NCBI GenBank assembly: GCA_029939535.1
Contig: JAOZST010000167.1
Location: forward strand, 1-8,263
From: NBML01 sp029939535
Lineage (GTDB): Bacteria; Desulfobacterota; Desulfobacteria; Desulfobacterales; Desulfobacteraceae
DNA: 8,263 nt
Reading direction: 5' to 3'
In this document: in pieces, positions 6,705 through 8,263 of the stretch
Position numbering within the stretch: the first letter of the stretch is position 1
Layout of the letters: every line of letters begins with the position of its first letter
Notes under the pieces: generated by a model
Told to the model about the DNA's origin: nothing
Databases searched by the model: none
The model's input: only the letters and a program-made list of their open reading frames with translations
Program-made: the position numbers and the translations under genes

Positions 6705-8263
6705 TTAATTTTTCATTAGTTCCAGAGCATTCTCCACAATATTTTCACTGGAAAATCCATATTCTCTGAGTACGGTACCGCCTGGAGCTGATGCACCGAA
6801 TTTATCTATACCAATGACTTTGCCGGCTGTTCCCACATATTTATGCCAGCCCATGCTTATTCCTGCTTCAACGGCAAGTCTTTTGGTCACAGAACCAGGA
6901 AGAATTCTTTCTCTGTAGGAAGCTGGTGATTGTTCAAACAGTTCCCAGGAAGGCATGGATACAACCGATACTTTAACATTGTGATCTTTTTCAAGGGTCT
7001 GGGCAGCTTCCAGACAGATATGAACCTCAGAACCTGTTCCAATGAGCAGCATATCAGCTTCCCTGCCCGAATCCATTATGGCATAGGCCCCGTAACTGAA
7101 CTCACCGTCACGATTGGAAACATCCATTGTGGGCAGTTTCTGGCGGCTCAGAATCAAGGCCGTAGGAGCATCCATTGTTGTCAGGGCCTGTTTCCAGGCA
7201 AGGGCAGTTTCATTGGCATCTGCCGGCCGGATCACATTTAACCCGGGAATGGCTCTTAAGGATGCCAGATGTTCCACTGGCTGGTGGGTGGGACCGTCTT
7301 CCCCAACGGCCACTGAATCATGGGTAAAAACATAGATCAAAGGAAGTTTCATCAGGGTAGCCACCCTGATTGCCGGCCGCATATAATCTGCAAATACCAG
7401 GAAAGTTCCTCCAAAGGGACGGATACCGGAATGCAGGTACATGCCGGACATGATGGCTGCCATGGCATGCTCCCGGACGCCAAACCTGATATTTCTGCCG
7501 CCCCAGGCATCTTTCTGGAATTCCATAAAATTGTTAAGATAAGTCTTGTTGGACGGGGCCAGGTCTGCAGATCCTCCCATGAGAACAGGAAGGTTATCAG
7601 CTATGGCGTTAAGCACCTTTCCCGAAGCGGCTCTGGTTGCAACCGGGCCGTCCTCGATTTTAAACTGGGGGATTTTAGCATCCCAGCCCTGTGTCAGAAA
7701 TCCAGAAATGGCATCCACAAATTGTGATGCATCTCCAGGGTATTCGGTTTTATATTCGTTAAAAATCTCCTGCCAGTTATTTTCAAACCCCTGGCCAAAG
7801 GTAATGGCTTTCCGGGTCTCTTCAAGGACTTCTTCAGGCACATAAAAACTTTTATCCGAAGGCACTCCATAAAATTCTTTAACCAGGCGAATTTCATCTT
7901 CTCCCAGGGGCGCTCCGTGGGCATCTGGAGTATCCTGCTTGTTGGGACTGCCATAGGCAATATGGGTGTTTATTTTAATCAGACTGGGTCTTGCCACAGC
8001 ATCCTTGCCAGCCTGGATACCCTTCTGGATTTTGTTCAGATCATTACCGTCAGCAACTTCAACCACGTGCCAATTCATGCTTTCAAACTTGGCCCGGACA
8101 TTTTCCGTAAAGGCAATGTCAGTCTTGCCCTCAATGGTAATTTTATTGTCATCATAAATCAGAATCAATTTTCCAAGACCCAGGTGACCGGCAAGGGAAA
8201 TAGTTTCCATGGCCACCCCTTCCATGAGATCCCCGTCACCGCACATGGCATAGGTGTGGTGGT
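6705..8263 (-). CDS. tkt: Transketolase (N-terminus outside window)
   Basis: Thiamine-diphosphate-dependent transfer of two-carbon ketol units between sugar phosphates in the non-oxidative pentose phosphate pathway. The visible 518 codons begin in HHTYAMCGDGDLMEG, part of the ThDP/Mg2+-binding site; the frame is open to the edge (first full codon ends at 8261). By comparison with enzymes of about 660 residues, some 145 N-terminal residues are missing. Counting from the Met at 8246: GDGDLMEG 3-10 with YDDNK at 31-35; GGSADLAPSNKT 224-235; pyrimidine-binding domain with catalytic Glu259 in GVREHAM; FTHDSVAVGEDGPTHQPVE 307-325 with the substrate-contacting Asp310, Asp317 and His321; SRQK 367-370; C-terminal domain about 385-513. 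All expected residues are present, so this is a functional-type transketolase rather than a split or degenerate one. It precedes yjbQ with an 11-base gap and is the first visible gene of the leftward operon; its promoter is outside the window. Confidence 0.97.
   Translation of the reverse strand, partial: HHTYAMCGDGDLMEGVAMETISLAGHLGLGKLILIYDDNKITIEGKTDIAFTENVRAKFESMNWHVVEVADGNDLNKIQKGIQAGKDAVARPSLIKINTHIAYGSPNKQDTPDAHGAPLGEDEIRLVKEFYGVPSDKSFYVPEEVLEETRKAITFGQGFENNWQEIFNEYKTEYPGDASQFVDAISGFLTQGWDAKIPQFKIEDGPVATRAASGKVLNAIADNLPVLMGGSADLAPSNKTYLNNFMEFQKDAWGGRNIRFGVREHAMAAIMSGMYLHSGIRPFGGTFLVFADYMRPAIRVATLMKLPLIYVFTHDSVAVGEDGPTHQPVEHLASLRAIPGLNVIRPADANETALAWKQALTTMDAPTALILSRQKLPTMDVSNRDGEFSYGAYAIMDSGREADMLLIGTGSEVHICLEAAQTLEKDHNVKVSVVSMPSWELFEQSPASYRERILPGSVTKRLAVEAGISMGWHKYVGTAGKVIGIDKFGASAPGGTVLREYGFSSENIVENALELMKN

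Noticed and set aside
1..8263. CRISPR array, tRNA, rRNA, insertion sequence, phage genes or defence system
   Set aside because: No regularly spaced repeats, cloverleaf, transposase motifs or terminal inverted repeats are seen. Nearly all sequence is accounted for by recognisable metabolic, transport and signalling genes.

Overview
This is an ordinary-looking chromosomal stretch of a Gram-negative bacterium. Gene content and protein style suggest an anaerobic Desulfobacterota member, perhaps a Desulfobacterales sulfate reducer: an inner-membrane GGDEF protein with a Cache-like sensor, a proteobacterial DUF1178 protein, and a Na/Pi symporter with a PhoU-like tail. This placement is inference, because no marker gene lies in the window. 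Base composition is moderate by eye and even across the window. I see no mobile element, CRISPR array, tRNA or rRNA.

The left half reads on the + strand. It starts inside a Na+/phosphate cotransporter-family gene whose N-terminus lies outside the window (1-1622). That gene overlaps by 4 bases (ATGA) with a small DUF1178 zinc-ribbon-like gene (1619-2056). After a 102-base gap holding a good sigma70-type promoter (TTGACA, 17-base spacer, TAATAT) comes a 650-residue membrane diguanylate cyclase: periplasmic sensor, PAS, and GGEEF with an intact inhibitory I-site (2159-4111). This gene ends in a short in-frame 15-base tandem repeat.

The right half reads on the - strand and converges on the cyclase gene with 27 bases between the stop codons. 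In transcription order it holds a transketolase missing its N-terminus (8263-6705), a yjbQ/UPF0047 gene whose ribosome binding site overlaps the transketolase stop (6693-6295), a D-2-hydroxyacid dehydrogenase of the glyoxylate/hydroxypyruvate reductase type (6242-5262), and a proline racemase-superfamily protein with a Ser/Thr active-site pair (5170-4139). The first three are tightly packed and are probably one operon. The fourth follows a 91-base AT-rich gap and may be cotranscribed or separate.

Functionally, transketolase is a thiamine-diphosphate enzyme that can use hydroxypyruvate as donor, YjbQ has a reported side activity in thiamine phosphate synthesis, and the dehydrogenase probably reduces hydroxypyruvate or glyoxylate. 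The operon therefore suggests two- and three-carbon ketol/keto-acid metabolism linked to the pentose phosphate pathway. I found no convincing new multi-gene system. The points most worth a second look are the Ser/Thr racemase-family enzyme, the transketolase-yjbQ-reductase linkage, the DUF1178 gene translationally coupled to a phosphate transporter, and the repeat at the cyclase C-terminus.
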